This document shows, one piece after another, positions 1-12,055 of a DNA stretch of 64,000 nt (the stretch's first letter is position 1; each line of letters starts with the position of its first letter). The stretch lies in the NCBI RefSeq assembly GCF_026213295.1, contig NC_079415.1, positions 23,809,847-23,873,846 on the forward strand, in the 5' to 3' direction. Both the position numbers and the translations under genes were made by a program. Origin of the DNA: Gadus chalcogrammus (taxonomy: Eukaryota; Chordata; Actinopteri; Gadiformes; Gadidae). The notes beneath the pieces were generated by a model. It did no database searches, was not told the origin of the DNA, and saw nothing but the letters and a program-made list of their open reading frames with translations.

Positions 1-1190
1 CGTAGCATGTTAGCTATCAACTGCTGGGGAAAACTGCTTTCCGACAACCAGATGTTGAAACCAGGGGACAGACAGATGGAGAGACCGAGCAGCGAGACGG
101 ACCATTATGCAGCACACAGACACACAGACACACACCAGCTGACACCCCCCCTACACACACACACCCCAAACCTGTTTCATATTTCTGTGGCCCACATGTT
201 GATAGTGTCCAGTCAGATACAGGCTGCTTCAGAGCCGGCTCTATCAGCTCTCATTGTTTACCGACCCGCCAAACAATCCCTGATCCCACTGCGATCTGCC
301 TGCCATCTAAATACACAACTGAGCGGAAATCACACTCACAGTCATACATGCACAAACACACAAACATGCGCACGCACACACGTACACACACCCAACTCAC
401 CTTGCTCGCCCTAAACTCCAACACTCACCAACTCCAACCCAAGTCCGACTTCCTGTCCATCTCCATGGCGCACACTAGGCCTCCCCCCCACTTCCTCCAA
501 CATGGCTCGGGGGGGGGGGGGTTAGGGGAAGTGAGACAGGGAAGAGGAGAGAGAGACGGGGAAGGGACCAGTCTCTCAGTTCAGAGGAACACACAATGTA
601 AATCACCACACTCCGTTCTGGAGCCAGGGCGTTCATGTGACCGCCTAGATCTATATGGGTGTTCTTGAGGAGGGATCAGATCACGTGATGGGCAGTTTCA
701 TAAGATGAGCTCCAGCCCACCATAGATAAGATAGATAACAACTTTATAGACAACTTTATTAATCCCAGTGAAAGTGGTAGTTTCCATTTACATCTCGGTG
801 GTTCTCAACCAAACATTCTAGAAGAACCAGTTGTTCTTATTCCTGTTATTGTGTGGATGAAAAAGCACCGGGATGGTGACTTTGCATGTGCGTTACATCA
901 TGTGAAACCCTCCTATAGCCAGCGTTTGGTTTCCTGGTGGCGTTCTGATGTGCTGCGTACACACAGCTGCTAGCCTTGCGCATCCTGTATGCTTACAGCT
1001 GTAAGCCAAAGAGACGGAACAATGGTTATAAGGAAATAGCTCAAATACTCACAAGCATTTTTATTATTTAAATCGGAACCGTTAAGTTACATAACTCCGC
1101 CTCCATGACATGAAAACCTCAACAAAAGAAACATTCGCCGACATCAAAGAAGTAAACCTGTGTCACAGATATTGTGCTGTTGCAAAATCC
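1..1190. other. Anonymous sequence, CA-sprinkled
   Basis: No recognisable gene. The sequence is rich in short CACA clusters (about 115-165 and 330-395) and has a run of G at about 509-521. The stretch at 725-785 resembles the terminal part of fish retroposons (a GATA-like run followed by an ACTTTATTAATCCC-type motif), but it is too short to assign. The ORFs here have repeat-driven composition and no domain I recognise. Confidence 0.5.
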
Positions 1191-1191
1191 C

Positions 1192-1447
<256 letters not shown>

Positions 1448-1850
1448 CACATACAAAGAGACAAACAAAGACACACATTCTGCAAAACAATGAGTGCTCT
1501 CTCTACCAAAAACAACCAACCACCAGTTGGTGTTCTGCATAGAGGAGGTTCTCTCGTGATGCCGTTCCACCATCTTATCTAAATAGTTTCGATGTCTTGA
1601 GAAGAAGGAGGAGGGGGAGGGGGGAGGCGGATGAGGGGGAGGCTGCATTCTTCCTCTCTGACCTCATGCTGCACAGCCATTGTGGCTAGCTGCTGGCTGC
1701 ATCACCGCCATTTGCTGCTGCAGCTGTCCGTCAATGAATAACCAGACTTTTTTAAACAGGGTTTAAAGGTATTTGTGTGTATGTGTTTGTGTGCTTTTGT
1801 GTTTGTATATGTGGGTTTGTGTGTGTCTTTTGACAGACACAAGTGTCCTC

Positions 1851-1852
<2 letters not shown>

Positions 1853-1929
<77 letters not shown>
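1853..1929. repeat. (CA)n microsatellite
   Basis: Almost pure CA repeat of about 77 bp. A TG-rich stretch (about 1775-1830) precedes it on the same strand, so the two could pair as an imperfect hairpin. Confidence 0.95.
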
Positions 1930-1931
<2 letters not shown>

Positions 1932-2812
1932 TGTGTGGATTTAATGAACTCACATATGTTTGGTAAAAGGTTTCCCAACAAGGGGGATCTTTTAGAATGT
2001 GTGCCTGTGTTAATCAGGGTTCTTGTTTTTGGGTTTTAACAAGTGGAGGAAATGGCAGAAAGTGTCTTGCACTGTGAAAAGTTTCAATGTTTTCAATCTG
2101 CTTTGTGCACCGTCGGAAACAGCAACACTTCAGCTCACAACACACATTGCTTTTTCTTCGTCACATTTCGCACATTTGAGCCGACGCAAAGTTGGTAGAG
2201 TATACTCACTGACCATGACCATATCATAATGACATTAGGGTCCTTTGTGTGATTATAACCGGCCAAACACGCCATATCCTAAGCACAGGCGACAGTTGGC
2301 TGTCATCTGTCCTTTCACTCAAGCTTTCTTCTCTGTCGGTCTGTCCCTTCTGTTTTTCTTTCCTCTCTGCCCGGGTGAGTGCATAGCAACAGGGTGTCAG
2401 CTCATCACACTGAGCATGGGGCCCACTAAGCCATCCGCCGTAATTGTGATGAATTACTCTATAAATACCTGTGGCGTTGCAGTGCACAAGTACAACAAGG
2501 CGTGGGCATTCCTGTGTCACTACGGGTTCACCAACGATGCAGAGCATGTCTTTTTTTACTCTTTTCGGGTTTTCTCAAGTTCATTGTTGTGTTGAAGTCA
2601 CCTTGTGTGGAGTGAGTGTGGATGACGGCTGGTTGAAGCAGCCTCACATGGCCTGAGTTCAATTGCTTGGACTCTTGGGCTGGGTGAGGCTGCACACCTG
2701 TAATCAGTTTGCACAGGTTCAACCAGCATCACCACACACACTCAGGGAGATATCCTGCATGGCAGCATGTTACACCTCCTGCTCTGTACGTTACATTTAT
2801 ATTTTACATTGA
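1930..2812. other. Anonymous unique-looking sequence
   Basis: I see no repeat signature or recognisable coding domain. The segment at about 2390-2530 is GC-balanced and contains a TATAAATA-like box near 2459. Its open frames show no family resemblance. It could hold conserved non-coding sequence, which cannot be judged from one genome. Confidence 0.35.
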
Positions 2813-3034
2813 GGGGATTTTGCTGATGCTTTTATCCAAAGTGACTTACAACCATTCATTCACACATTCACACACCTACGGTGGAGTCAAGCACGCAGGG
2901 CGACAGCCAGCTCGTCAGGAGCAGTCAGGGTGAGGCGTCTTGCTCAGGGACATATATACACAAGCTAGGAGCCGGGGATCTAACTAGCAACCTTCCAGTC
3001 AACCTGCTGTACCTCCTGAGCTACTAACGCCCCC
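2813..3034 (-). mobile_element. tRNA-derived SINE (minus strand)
   Basis: Read on the minus strand, the unit starts with a tRNA-like head: an A-box-like TAGCTCAGGAGGTAC (plus 3009-3023) and a decayed B-box-like segment (about 2975-2991). A body follows and ends in the TTTTATCCAAAGTGACTTA-type motif at about 2824-2850, familiar from fish SINEs. The same tRNA-like head occurs at 54103-54174. The family name is not certain. Confidence 0.6.
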
Positions 3035-3408
3035 TGTTAGACTCGGTTATATCGCCCCCTATTTAGACTGGCAAGATCACCAAAGTTCCAGTCCAACTTT
3101 CTCTCTAGAATTCACTCTTCCTACTATGTTCTGTTTATTTGTATTATCTCTATATCTCTTCATCCCACACACAGTCTCTCTCTATCCCTTCATGCTCCCC
3201 TCACTCTATCCATGTCTTATACTCTCTGTCCCTCCCCCTTTCTGTCTCTCCCCCGTCTCTCTCCCTCTCTCTCTGTGTTGTGGTTACTTGGCATCTCGTT
3301 CTTCGGGGCGGAATACAGACATTCCTGCAGCAGAGAGCGCAGGACTTGCTCTTTCATATCCAAATATGGGCCTGGCAGCCTGGGTGAGGCAAAGAAATGT
3401 GGTAAGAG

Positions 3409-3537
<129 letters not shown>

Positions 3538-3615
3538 TACAAAAACAAGGAATGCCCCTCTGTCACCCCAGGTGGGGGAAGTGCACCTTCATGGAACTGT
3601 GAATGGCTTTTTAAA

Positions 3616-3626
3616 ACACACACACA

Positions 3627-3670
<44 letters not shown>

Positions 3671-3735
3671 CACACACACACAGCACTGAAGGGATACAAT
3701 ATCGTTCCTTTTGTCCAGTGCAAAGCTGTGACACA

Positions 3736-3821
<86 letters not shown>

Positions 3822-3830
3822 AATACACAC
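3616..3830. repeat. (CA)n with (CGCA)n core
   Basis: A CA tract at 3616-3682 contains a block of about nine ACGC units (about 3627-3659). After about 50 bp of unique sequence, a purer CA tract runs 3730-3830. A short CA run also lies at 3965-3999. Confidence 0.95.
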
Positions 3831-4798
3831 ACCCAGGGGCCTAACTCTTTATATACCACAAACCTTTCCCCTCAAAACACACCTTCCAATGTCTTCATTC
3901 ATCAATCAGAGACACACACAACTGGTCAATGACGCAGGCACAAACACATGTACGTTCCCTCTGATACACACACACACACACACACAAACACACACACGCA
4001 CAACAAAGGCCGCTAATGAGCAACCCCGTCCTCAGATCTGCAAACTCTGACAGCAGGGAGTCCTCATATTGGTGTGCTGTCATCGCCGTGGCAATCAGCG
4101 ACAAAAGAATCCGGCCAGTGTTGTCCGCCGTTGGAGTGTGGATACTGTACCAAGCAGGAAGGGATTCACTTCCTTCATGTCAGGAACACAAGCAGGGCTC
4201 ATGGTGAACTCAGACCACACTCTGACTGTAGATGTGTCCGTTATGCACTACCCACAATACATCAGATAAACAGTAGACTGTAAAAAGTACTGTTACTACT
4301 GCTACAACTGCTACTACTACCACTACTACTTCTTCTTCTACTACTACTACTACCACTGCTACTACTACTATACTTTTACTACTAATACAACTTCTTCTAT
4401 ACTTTAACTACTACTACTGCACTACTACTACTACTAATATACTACTACTACTAGTACTACCTACCACTACCACTACTACTACTACTATACTTGAAATACT
4501 ACTATACTTTAACTACTACTACTATACTACTACTACTATTACTACTACTACTACTTTAACTACTACTAGTACTTTAACAACTACTACTCTACTGCGACTA
4601 CTACTACTACTTTAACTACTACTACTGCCACTACTACTACTAATATACTTTAACTACTACTACCACTACTACTATACTTCTACTACTACTACTTTAACTA
4701 CTACATAGTTGTAATGCATTCATTGTGTCTACACTTGAGATAAATATTTATAGTTTTCTTTTATCCCAGACACATAATTGGCAGATGTTATTTTCTTT

Positions 4799-4844
4799 AC
4801 ATTGACATGTTTCGACGGATATACTTCCGTCTTCATCAGAAGGT
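4799..4844 (-). ncRNA. Hammerhead ribozyme-like motif (minus strand)
   Basis: On the minus strand the order is: stem I strand ACCTT, core CTGATGA, one extra A, a six-base-pair stem II (GACGGA with TCCGTC, loop AGTATA), core CGAAAC, a minimal stem III, and the cleavage triplet GTC. The closing stem I strand is AATGT, giving four of five pairs. This is the mirror copy of the motif at 4925-4970. Confidence 0.6.
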
Positions 4845-4924
4845 CACAAGGGTGTATTAGTGTGACACGTTCTTATCAGCTGATGTTAACGGAGATACAC
4901 CTGTCACAGAAGGTCACCCATGTG

Positions 4925-4970
4925 ACCTTCTGATGAAGACGGAAGTATATCCGTCGAAACATGTCAAGGT
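4925..4970 (+). ncRNA. Hammerhead ribozyme-like motif (plus strand)
   Basis: Stem I is perfect (ACCTT at 4925-4929 with AAGGT at 4966-4970). The conserved core CTGATGA (4930-4936) is followed by an extra A, then stem II GACGGA/TCCGTC. The core CGAAAC comes next, then a two-pair stem III and GTC ending at 4965, the predicted cleavage site. The tiny stem III (ACATGT is self-complementary) is typical of minimal hammerheads thought to act as dimers. No activity can be claimed from sequence alone. Confidence 0.65.
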
Positions 4971-5368
4971 AAAGAAAATAACATCTACCAATATATGTGT
5001 GTGATAAAAGAAAACTATTAATATTTAACTACTACAATTACTACTTTAACTCCTACTACTACTACTACTTTCAGTTTTGTTACTACATTATTATTACAAT
5101 TCCTGCTACTACTAGTATACTTTAACTACTACTACTATAACTATTCTTCTACTACTACTACTACTACCACGACTACTACTTATACCACCAATACTACTAC
5201 TACTACTATACTTTAACTACTTCAACTACTACGACCACTACTTCTTTAACTACTACTACTATACTACTACTATAACTATTAAGCCTACTACTACTACTAT
5301 ACTTGAACTACTACTACTATTACTATTATTGTTACTACTACTACGGTAATATTAGTAGTAGTAATAAT

Positions 5369-5811
5369 TAGAGCTGTCAGTTAAACGCGTTATTAACGCC
5401 GTTAACGCAAAAACCAAATGCGCGATTAACGCAATTATTGTATTTAAAAAGAAAAAAAAAACATTTTTATTTTTATTTTTTTCTTTGGCTCAAAACAAAG
5501 AAGCAGTAGCCTGACTGCTATGTTCAAATGACATTTTTCAAAGCAGTCGTTTAATTGCACTATAGGCTCTTTTTTTGTATCGTCCTGTTTTGATCAGTAT
5601 ATGCCAATGTTGTTATCAATAAAAAATCATTTGCACAAGGCAAGCCGATGCACTTCACCATGTTGATAAGAGAATTAAAATGAGAAGAATTCTGGGACAA
5701 AAAAATCAAGGGATATTTAGCAAAGAAAAATAATTTGCGATTAATCGTGAGTTAACTATGACATTAATGCGATTAATCACGATTAAATATTTGAATCGCT
5801 TGACAGCTCTA
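5369..5811. mobile_element. Non-autonomous hAT element
   Basis: The ends read TAGAGCTGTCA and TGACAGCTCTA. The flanks are a perfect 8-bp duplication, GTAATAAT, at 5361-5368 and 5812-5819. The interior carries repeated ATTAACGC/GATTAATCG motifs near both ends and no transposase. Eight-bp duplications are diagnostic of the hAT superfamily. Confidence 0.88.
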
Positions 5812-5819
5812 GTAATAAT

Positions 5820-6437
<618 letters not shown>

Positions 6438-6474
6438 ATGTCTGTGTGTGTGTGTGCATGTGCGTGTGTTTCTA

Positions 6475-6990
6475 CTTGTTTACACACACATACACATAAC
6501 GGTTTGCATCTGTTAGCTGACAGGATTAGCTGACTGCATCATTAGTTGCCATTGGCTTCGCCTCAGTCCTAATGTTGCGCGATGATGTCAAGCAATCGCT
6601 GAGGGATCGAATCACCTTGGCTCTACAGGCCCTTGTTGCTGTTGGAGGGATCTGTGATCCAGCAGTCCTACAGCAGACATTCTGGGGGGAGACGGCACCG
6701 AGCCGGGGTCGGGAACAACAGCCTGAGAGGGGCGGAGACAAGCCCCGGCTCAGGTTTCTCTACACAGATTCTCCTCCAGAGAAAGGTCTGTAGCGTGACT
6801 GGATGAAGCCTTCAGCAGGGGTTTAGAAATGAGTGGTTCTACAGGGGCCGCTCAGCACAGTGGATTTGAAACCGGGTACTTTCTCACAATACATAACTAC
6901 TGAGTATCTGTTAGCTAATTCAGTTCAGTTCAGTGCTTTATTTGTCCCGAAAGGGGAATTTGGTTGACAGCAGTGGTAAAGACACAAATA
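6475..6990. other. Anonymous sequence with possible retroposon end
   Basis: 6475-6900 has no recognised feature. From about 6918 the sequence reads AGTGCTTTATTTGTCCCGAA and so on. It resembles the reverse complement of fish LINE or SINE 3' ends, and it continues beyond the insertion at 6991-7290 into AT-rich sequence to about 7500. The assignment is weak. Confidence 0.3.
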
Positions 6991-7290
6991 CGAGAGAAAT
7001 GAGGGTCTGTACACTGTTTTAATGCTCCAGAAATGGATTTATAAACAGCCAACGTTTCGATCACTAGGGATCTTCATCAGGCTTGATGACCTGATGAAGA
7101 TCTTAGCGATCGTTGCCTGTTAATAATAATTGGATTTATAAACGGGCAACGTTTCGATCTTCATCAGGCGTGATGATGATCGAAACGTTGCCTGTCAATA
7201 AAGCATTAAAACAGTGTGCAGACCCTCCTTTCTCTTGTATTCAATATGTCTAGCACCTGTGGATTAGGATGTGCGCACACAACCTCTTTC
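6991..7290. mobile_element. Hammerhead-bearing foldback with 14-bp duplication
   Basis: A 300-bp unit is flanked by a perfect 14-bp duplication, TAAAGACACAAATA (6977-6990 and 7291-7304). Its outer arms are inverted (about 6985-7024 with about 7203-7243). Four hammerhead-like cores lie inside: minus 7044-7080, plus 7091-7121 (the GAAAC core is deleted), minus 7141-7167 (no stem II), and plus 7169-7196 (ends GTC). The long duplication argues for insertion by a target-primed retroelement rather than a cut-and-paste transposon. A Penelope-like origin is the best guess. Confidence 0.65.
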
Positions 7291-7304
7291 TAAAGACACA
7301 AATA

Positions 7305-7790
7305 AAACATATAAAAAGACATGAGACAAAACAACCTTTGCAAATGCAACCAATAAAATACAATGCCACTGTTCTTTAATAAAAGTAAATTCCTTTTGAT
7401 TTTCTTTAAAAAATAAAAGTGCTTTAGTGCTGTTTTAAAGTGCTGTCAAGTGCTTCAAACAGAACTAAAGCGCTTAATTGGCCGGCTTTTAAAGGAAAAG
7501 CCTTGTTATGCAGTTGATTTAGTGGCCATTGATTTAGTGATCAGTGCCTGAAGTGTCCATCAAAGGGCTTCAAGGAGGTGATAAAGAATGTGTGTTTTAT
7601 GCTCATATCATGTGTTTTGTAACATAGGTTGGTGTGATATAGGTATGTAGAGTAAATACATATATATGTCTATCCTGTACAACAGCTCAGTCAGTCCATT
7701 TTTCTGCTCATGTGTTTATATTTAATAAGGCTCCACGTTGCATTCCTCGACAGCCCCAGCCGCTAAATATAGGAATGTACCATAATCCAG
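7305..7790. other. AT-rich anonymous sequence
   Basis: This probably continues the sequence interrupted at 6991. AT-rich stretches and short direct repeats (AGTGCTTTAGTGCTG, AAAGTGCTGTCAAGTGCTT) lie at about 7418-7455. No gene is seen. Confidence 0.35.
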
Positions 7791-7959
7791 GCGGTGCATC
7801 TGTGGACACACCACTAGTTGTCATGGTTGGAGTTGGACTCGACCATGACGTGCGCCAGTCCTCCAGCAATCTGGAAGATGGCGGCCGTGAGGCTTGCCAC
7901 AGTACAAGCAGTGTTCCTGTCTGTCATTTTAGTGTCTGCGTTATTTGTTTGTAAAGTGT

Positions 7960-9580
7960 CGTGCATAATCCAGTACACCCGATCGGAGCTTCTAAACCTC
8001 AGATCCACCTCTCACAGTGATCTGGGCCCATCTACATCCTTGCTGGAGAAGAAATTACTGGAATTAAACATCTACAGTGCAAGCCACTCAACACCATGGC
8101 TGCCGGCCCAAAAGGGCCGCCGCTCCGGCACCTTTGCCAGGTTCAGGAGACGCCCTTACCGGCCACCACTCCCAGCCCTTCTGATCTTATGATCCAAAAC
8201 CGACAAAGACTACAGTGACTGCTCTGCCATCTGCCTGACAGAGACCTGGCTGGATCAATCAGTACCAGACCAAGCGGTAACTCTTCCAGGTTTCACATTA
8301 CATCGTTCCGATAGATCTTCCAAACTATCGGGCAAGGCAAAAGGCGGTGGTGTTTGCATCATGATAAATGTATGCTGGTGCACAAATTCTACTGAACTCA
8401 CACATGTATGTTCCCCTCACCAGGAATACCTCACTGTCAAATGCAGACCATCATTCCTCCCACGGGAGTTCGCATCAATTATTATGATCTGTGTTTAAAT
8501 TCCACCTGAGGCTAACGCTAACACCACCATAGCCGAGTTAGCCAACTACGTCTCCTCAGTGGAAAATTCACACCCGGACACAGCAGTCATCGTCCTCGGG
8601 GACTTTAACCAGACCAACCTATCATCTGAGCTCCCCGGCTACCATCAGCAGGTAAATTGCCCCAGCAGAGGGACCAACACGCTTGACCACTGCTACACCT
8701 CCATCAGAGAGGCTTACCGTGCTTTCCCTAGGGCTCCCCTGGGCAGGTCCGACCACGCAATGCTGCTGCTAATTCCAAAATACAGGCAAAAAGTTAAATC
8801 CTCCAAAACACCAACAACCTTTCTCCGGTGCTGGTCCCCCGAAGCCATTGAACAACTTCGGGGTTGTTTCGCGTGCACGGACTGGGATGTTTTCCATGCC
8901 GCAGTTTTCCATGACCTGAACGACGTCACCGAAGCAGTGACGTCATACGTCAATTACTGCGTTGACCTGTGCATTCCACTCAAAAAAGTCAAACACTACA
9001 ATAATAATAAACCGTGGTTTAACAAGGACGTTAAGATAATAAGAAAGGAGAAAAATTCAGCACAATTGACAGGAAATAAAGAACAATATATGGCTGCCAA
9101 ATACAAACTGAGATCTGCAATAAGAAGAGCCAAATCCAACTATGCCACTAAATTAGAAGAACAAATCTCTAATAGTGACACCCGCTCTATCTGGAAAAAA
9201 TTACAAAACATGACAAACTACAAAAAGAAACCCACCCCCACACCTGACAGCGACAATCAGCTTCCTGATTCACTTAACACTTTCTATGGGAGGTTTGAGC
9301 AGGCACCGGTTCCACCACCATCTCTCCCAGACCCCCTCCCTCCCCCCCCCTTTCACCATCTAAGAGGAGGAGGTAAGGAGCACCTTCAAGGGACTTAAGA
9401 GGAATAAAGCCCCGGGCCAGATAACATTAGCCCCTCCGTTCTCCACCACTGTGCTGCAGAGCTGGCTGGGGTTTTTACCAACATCTTCAACTCCTCCCTC
9501 TGCCAAAGCTCAGTACCCAACAGCTTCAAAGAATCCATCATCATCCCAGTTCCCAAAACCAAGACATCAATTTCCTCTCT
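7960..9580 (+). pseudogene. LINE ORF2 N-terminal half (endonuclease), broken
   Basis: In this family the protein nicks target DNA and reverse-transcribes the element. Visible in order: a basic N-terminal segment ending GRRSGTFARFRRRPYRP (to 8192), then a stop. After it come endonuclease motifs LTETWL (about 8235), GGGVC (about 8345), GDFNQ (about 8600) and SDHAM (about 8748), then a charged linker. The reverse transcriptase entry ends near PVPKTKT at about 9565. In-frame breaks lie at about 8190 (stop with some deleted sequence) and about 8497 (TAA). The intact open stretch is 8559-9398, with a frame change at about 9380. Non-functional. Confidence 0.8.
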
Positions 9581-10935
9581 AATTGATTGAATCTTATTCT
9601 CAAAGAAATCCATGAATTCACCTGCCACGTTCGAGCAGCTACGGTCTGAGTAGGTAGGATTGTTTCTATTCAAGTTGATGATACTGGAAAAGTAGGCGTT
9701 CCTGGCAATAATCAGCGCACCCTTATAGGCGAGAAGACTTATGCCATGCAAGATGAAAGACCTCAAGTTTAGTCGAGCGCCATTTGCGGTCAAGGATCCT
9801 GCAGCTTCGCTTCAGAGTGCGCGTTTCTGCATTAAACCAGGGGGCTGGTTTTTTCAATGTTCGTTTTTTAGTTACGTTCGGAGCAACTGAATCAATGGCA
9901 ACAGACAAGGCAATGTTGAGGTCATCAGTAAGGCACTCCACAGAACCACTATAGTTACAAAGAGGTGCAAGTGAACCAGATAACTTATCTGCCATAGCTG
10001 TAATGGTTGCAGGTGTAATGCGGCGACAGCTGAAAGTAGCTTGCTGATCGTCGCAGGGGCAGGATACCACCACCTGGAAAGTGAGCAAAAGGTGGTCTGA
10101 TAAAGCTGAGGTGTAGGAAGAGACCACTAGCTGTGAAATGTCTACACCGCGGGTCAGAACGAGATCCAGCGTGTTTCCACCGATGTGGGTTGGGTGCTGG
10201 ACGAGCTGTTTGAAGCCAAGCGTATCTGTAATGGACAGAAAATCCCTTGCGAGGGCATCAGATGGGTTATTCACATGAATGTTGAAATCCCCAATAAGCA
10301 AAATATTGTCTGAGTATGTAGCCAGATCATCTGCAAAGTCAGAAAACTCATCAACAAAAACTGAATACGGTCCTGGGGGACGGTATACTACAGCTAAAAC
10401 GAAAGAGTCTGGAACTCGTTTCGCTTCTCGGGGAGCTGAGGTGCAGAGCGCCAGCACCTCAAAGGATCTGAAAATATATCTATTCTTTGGCTTTAAATTA
10501 AGCTTAGAATTAGATATCAGGGATACTCCACCACCTTTCTTAACTTCTCTAGATACTTGGGTGCTAACGTAATGGGGTGGAGCAGCTTCGTTTAGGGCTA
10601 GAAACTCATCTGGTTTTAACCAGGTTTCACAAAGCCCCAGTATGTTGATCTTTTTTATCAATAATTAGAACATGGACCAAGAGCGCTATAGATGAAAACG
10701 ACCTTATGTTCATGAACCCTATTCTGAGTGCTTCCTTTTTATTATTTTCAGAGGGAGTCCGGTTAACACTCAGCTCTGAAGCGGTCAAGGGGATGCCGCG
10801 GTTTCGACATACTGGTTGCTGCCCACGCCTGCGGGTTTTACACCTCGAGACAGCGCGAGGCCGCACCACCGTACATATAGGTACAGCGTTATTTTCAGAG
10901 GGAGTCTGGTTAACACTCAGCTCTGAGGCGATCAA
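9580..10935 (-). pseudogene. LINE ORF2 endonuclease and linker, truncated
   Basis: The frame opens within the repeat-rich N-terminus (10935) and passes through IGFMNIRS. A frameshift at about 10660 leads into the endonuclease: LCETWL, GGGVSL, VVYRPPG, IGDFNIH, NTLDLVL and SDHLLL (about 10110). A tryptophan-containing linker (PAPWFN) follows. A second frameshift near 9790 leads to DFFENKIQSIREEI, where homology stops at about 9580. The catalytic-site motifs of the endonuclease look conserved. The protein lacks the whole polymerase. Confidence 0.8.
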
Positions 10936-11190
10936 TGGGATCGCGAGAGTTCGACATACTGGTCGCGGCCCTCGCCTGCGGGTTAGTTGTTAGTATGCGA
11001 TTTGACATGCGATTTGCCATGCGATTTTGCACGCCTGTAGGTACAGCGTTAATTTGAGAGGGAGTGTTGTTAACACTCAGCTCTGTCATGCGATTTAACA
11101 TTTGCCATGCGATTTTGCACGACCGTACATATAGGTACAGCGTTAATTTCAGAGGGAGTGTGGTTAACACTCAGCTCTGAAACAATTGGT
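10740..11190 (-). repeat. Four-copy internal repeat at the ORF1/ORF2 junction
   Basis: A block reading (plus strand) AGAGGGAGT, two variable bases, then GTTAACACTCAGCTCTG occurs at about 10751, 10898, 11059 and 11151. In three copies it is preceded by a TAGGTACAGCGTTA-type lead. On the coding strand every copy translates as ELSVNxTPSxxN. The spacing is about 147, 161 and 92 bp, so units have expanded with variable spacers rich in GCGATTTGCCATGC-like sequence. Confidence 0.8.
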
Positions 11191-11199
11191 GCAATAGAT

Positions 11200-12055
11200 C
11201 CTGGTTCAGCTAACCCATCTGCTGTTCTAGACTCTGTAACGTAGACTATCATGTTGCTAGCAGGTTTGCTAAACTCTTGCAGCCCAGTGTGCTGTGAGTG
11301 GATGAGTCACGCCTGGATAAGACATCTATCTATGTTTTTTGACATAATTGAGGCGCCTAACCCAGTAGGGTGTAGGCCGTCTCTCATGAGCACACCAGGG
11401 CGACCCCACAGGGAGGGCCAGTTATTTATGAAACCAAAGCCCTGCTCTGAACTATATCGTGCCAGCTATAGCGCTCATCATTACCCTTATCGGGTAGAGG
11501 GCCAGAGAGAATTAATCGATGCCGACACATCTTTCTGGCGAAGTCACAAAGCCTAGCTATTTTGCTTTTGTGACCTCAGTTTGTCTTGTCCTAGCATCGT
11601 TGGTGCCGACATGAACTACAATGTTGTCGAAACTAGTGTCGGTGTTTGGTGCATCTAATCTAACTCCGTATGTGGTCTGACCGCATGCCAGCACCCTAAG
11701 ATTAGCTTCAATGTCGAGCCCTGGCCCCAGGTAGGCAAATAACTTTCGCTGGCAAGTGTAGTCTAACTATATGTGTAACAGAGTCACCTATGACTAGCGT
11801 TTTTACCCCCGAAAAGGACTTGCGAGGCAGGGTACTGACCGCAAGTGGTGCTGCCGACAGGATTGCCTTGACGGAGTCACTGCTAACGATAGCGTTAGCT
11901 CCACGAGTCCGCCTGGCAGGTCTTTTACTTTCTGGAGTATCTGTTTTCTTTATGCTCGCTACCCTTTCCTCCTCTAACTGACAGATACGTCTCTCTAGCA
12001 GAGCTATCTTATCCATGAGAAAGGCAGAGCAAGAACAAGAACAACCGGAATCCAT
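11200..12055 (-). pseudogene. LINE ORF1 with coiled coil and SGNH esterase-like domain
   Basis: The start MDSGCSCSCSAF at 12055 is followed by a heptad-rich segment (KIALLERRICQLEEERV), a basic hinge (KRPARRTRG) and the GDS block (VIGDSV at about 11780). After a frameshift near 11710, other frames show the GTND block (VGTNDART at about 11600) and the DGLHP block (at about 11375). GDS, GTND and DxxH are the blocks of SGNH hydrolases, known in ORF1 of CR1/L2-type LINEs. Here they are split by frameshifts and a stop. Such ORF1 proteins bind element RNA; the esterase role is unclear. Confidence 0.7.

Larger units (their letters stand above)
4706..5023. mobile_element. Foldback element with hammerhead motifs (Penelope-like)
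   Basis: Two arms (about 4741-4848 and 4921-5020) are near-perfect reverse complements around a 70-bp centre. Each arm carries one hammerhead-ribozyme-like motif pointing outward. The unit is flanked by a 13-bp direct repeat, TTTAACTACTACA, at 4693-4705 and 5024-5036. The host sequence is itself an ACT repeat, so that duplication is only suggestive. Minimal hammerheads in flanking repeats and variable 10-15-bp target duplications are known for Penelope-like retroelements. Assignment to that group is inference, since no reverse transcriptase or GIY-YIG coding is present. Confidence 0.65.
4290..5345. repeat. (ACT)n trinucleotide field
   Basis: Degenerate ACT/CTA trinucleotide repeats with recurring CTTTAACTACTACT blocks occupy about 4290-4705 and 5037-5345. 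The two halves were one field before the foldback element at 4706-5023 inserted. The hAT MITE at 5369-5811 sits at its right edge. Confidence 0.9.
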
